DNA from: Piper betle
Lineage: Eukaryota > Streptophyta > Magnoliopsida > Piperales > Piperaceae
Assembly: GCA_033002965.1 (NCBI GenBank)
Contig: JAURVB010013103.1
Coordinates: 62,001-126,000 of the forward strand
DNA: 64,000 nucleotides
Reading direction: 5' to 3'
Both the position numbers and the translations under genes were made by a program. Under the pieces are notes generated by a model, which had not been told where the DNA came from, did not search any database, and saw only the letters and a program-made list of their open reading frames with translations. Within the stretch, counting starts at the first letter, position 1. Each line of letters starts with the position of its first letter. Below are positions 63,674 to 64,000 of the stretch, piece after piece.

Positions 63674-64000
63674 AAGATATAAAAATAACTTCGCAATTTA
63701 ATTCAAAATAAGTTGTAGTTCTTAAAGTTAAATCGAGATGCAAAAGTGGGGAAATTTTTAACCGTTTTTTACTGTTTTATGAGACGATACTTTCTAAGCT
63801 CTTTAAAATACTCAAAAATAAATGCATTTTTTTTCAAATTAGAAATATAAGATATAAAAATAACTTCACAATTTAATTCAAAATAAGTTGTAGTTCTTAA
63901 AGTTAAATCGAGATGCAAAAGTGGGGAAATTTTTAACTGTTTTTTACTGTTTTATGAGACGATACTTTCTGAGCTCTTTAAAATACTCAAAAATAAATGC
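63674..64000. repeat. Tandem repeat of a 175-base unit, running to the window edge
   Basis: AAGATATAAAAATAACTTC starts at 63674 and again at 63849. The second copy is over 97 percent identical and continues to the last base, so the array may extend further. Confidence 0.9.

Overview
The window is nuclear DNA of a flowering plant. It has plant gene families with canonical GT-AG introns, a PLS-class PPR gene, WRKY and IQD genes, retrotransposon remnants, many TA microsatellites and AT-rich spacers. The very GC-rich first exons (SF1 pair, S1-domain gene) sitting in AT-rich surroundings suggest a monocot, but I cannot name the species.

Layout. 0-3 kb is transposon-rich, with a TA-flanked hairpin element and a MULE-like element that has an 11-bp target duplication. 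7.0-15.4 kb holds two tandem, same-strand paralogues of branchpoint-binding splicing factor SF1 (minus strand), each followed by a probably spliced 3' UTR. 16.3 kb holds a broken NF-YC13-like histone-fold gene. 17.9-22.9 kb is a nine-exon gene for a probably plastid S1 RNA-binding protein (PDE338/RLSB type), convergent with an intronless PPR gene (23.9-26.4 kb, minus). 26.6-29.0 kb holds two dead gene fragments, a sterol 4-alpha-methyl oxidase 1 piece and a TTL (TPR-thioredoxin-like) piece. 30.3-31.4 kb is an MRNIP-like gene, followed by a Copia remnant. 33.8-37.7 kb is ribosomal protein uS7/RPS5 with a 3-kb first intron. 38.8-48.3 kb is a recent tandem duplication of about 4.6 kb, each unit carrying a group IIc WRKY gene with the rare WRKYGKK heptad. 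48.3-53.4 kb is a 5.1-kb transposon complex that split the 3' flank of the second copy. 55.8-57.7 kb is a LIP1-type small GTPase, convergent with an IQD calmodulin-binding protein gene (58.2-61.3 kb, minus). 61.7-64 kb holds tandem and interleaved inverted repeats.

The genes do not form a pathway; this is ordinary eukaryotic gene order. Several are RNA-related (SF1 pair, S1 protein, PPR, RPS5). Three GC-rich loci (both SF1 genes and exon 1 of the S1 gene) carry indels, mostly one base and mostly in G or C runs. Because the downstream exons of the S1 gene are intact, I read most of these as sequence errors rather than gene death.

The most unusual material is a set of TA-microsatellite-flanked elements. 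They share an architecture (a perfect stem-loop of variable sequence, then a GCCGTTGGAT/ATCCAACGGC stem, then a GC-rich block) rather than sequence identity. With them is an array of about five large AT-rich palindromes at 49.1-50.3 kb.
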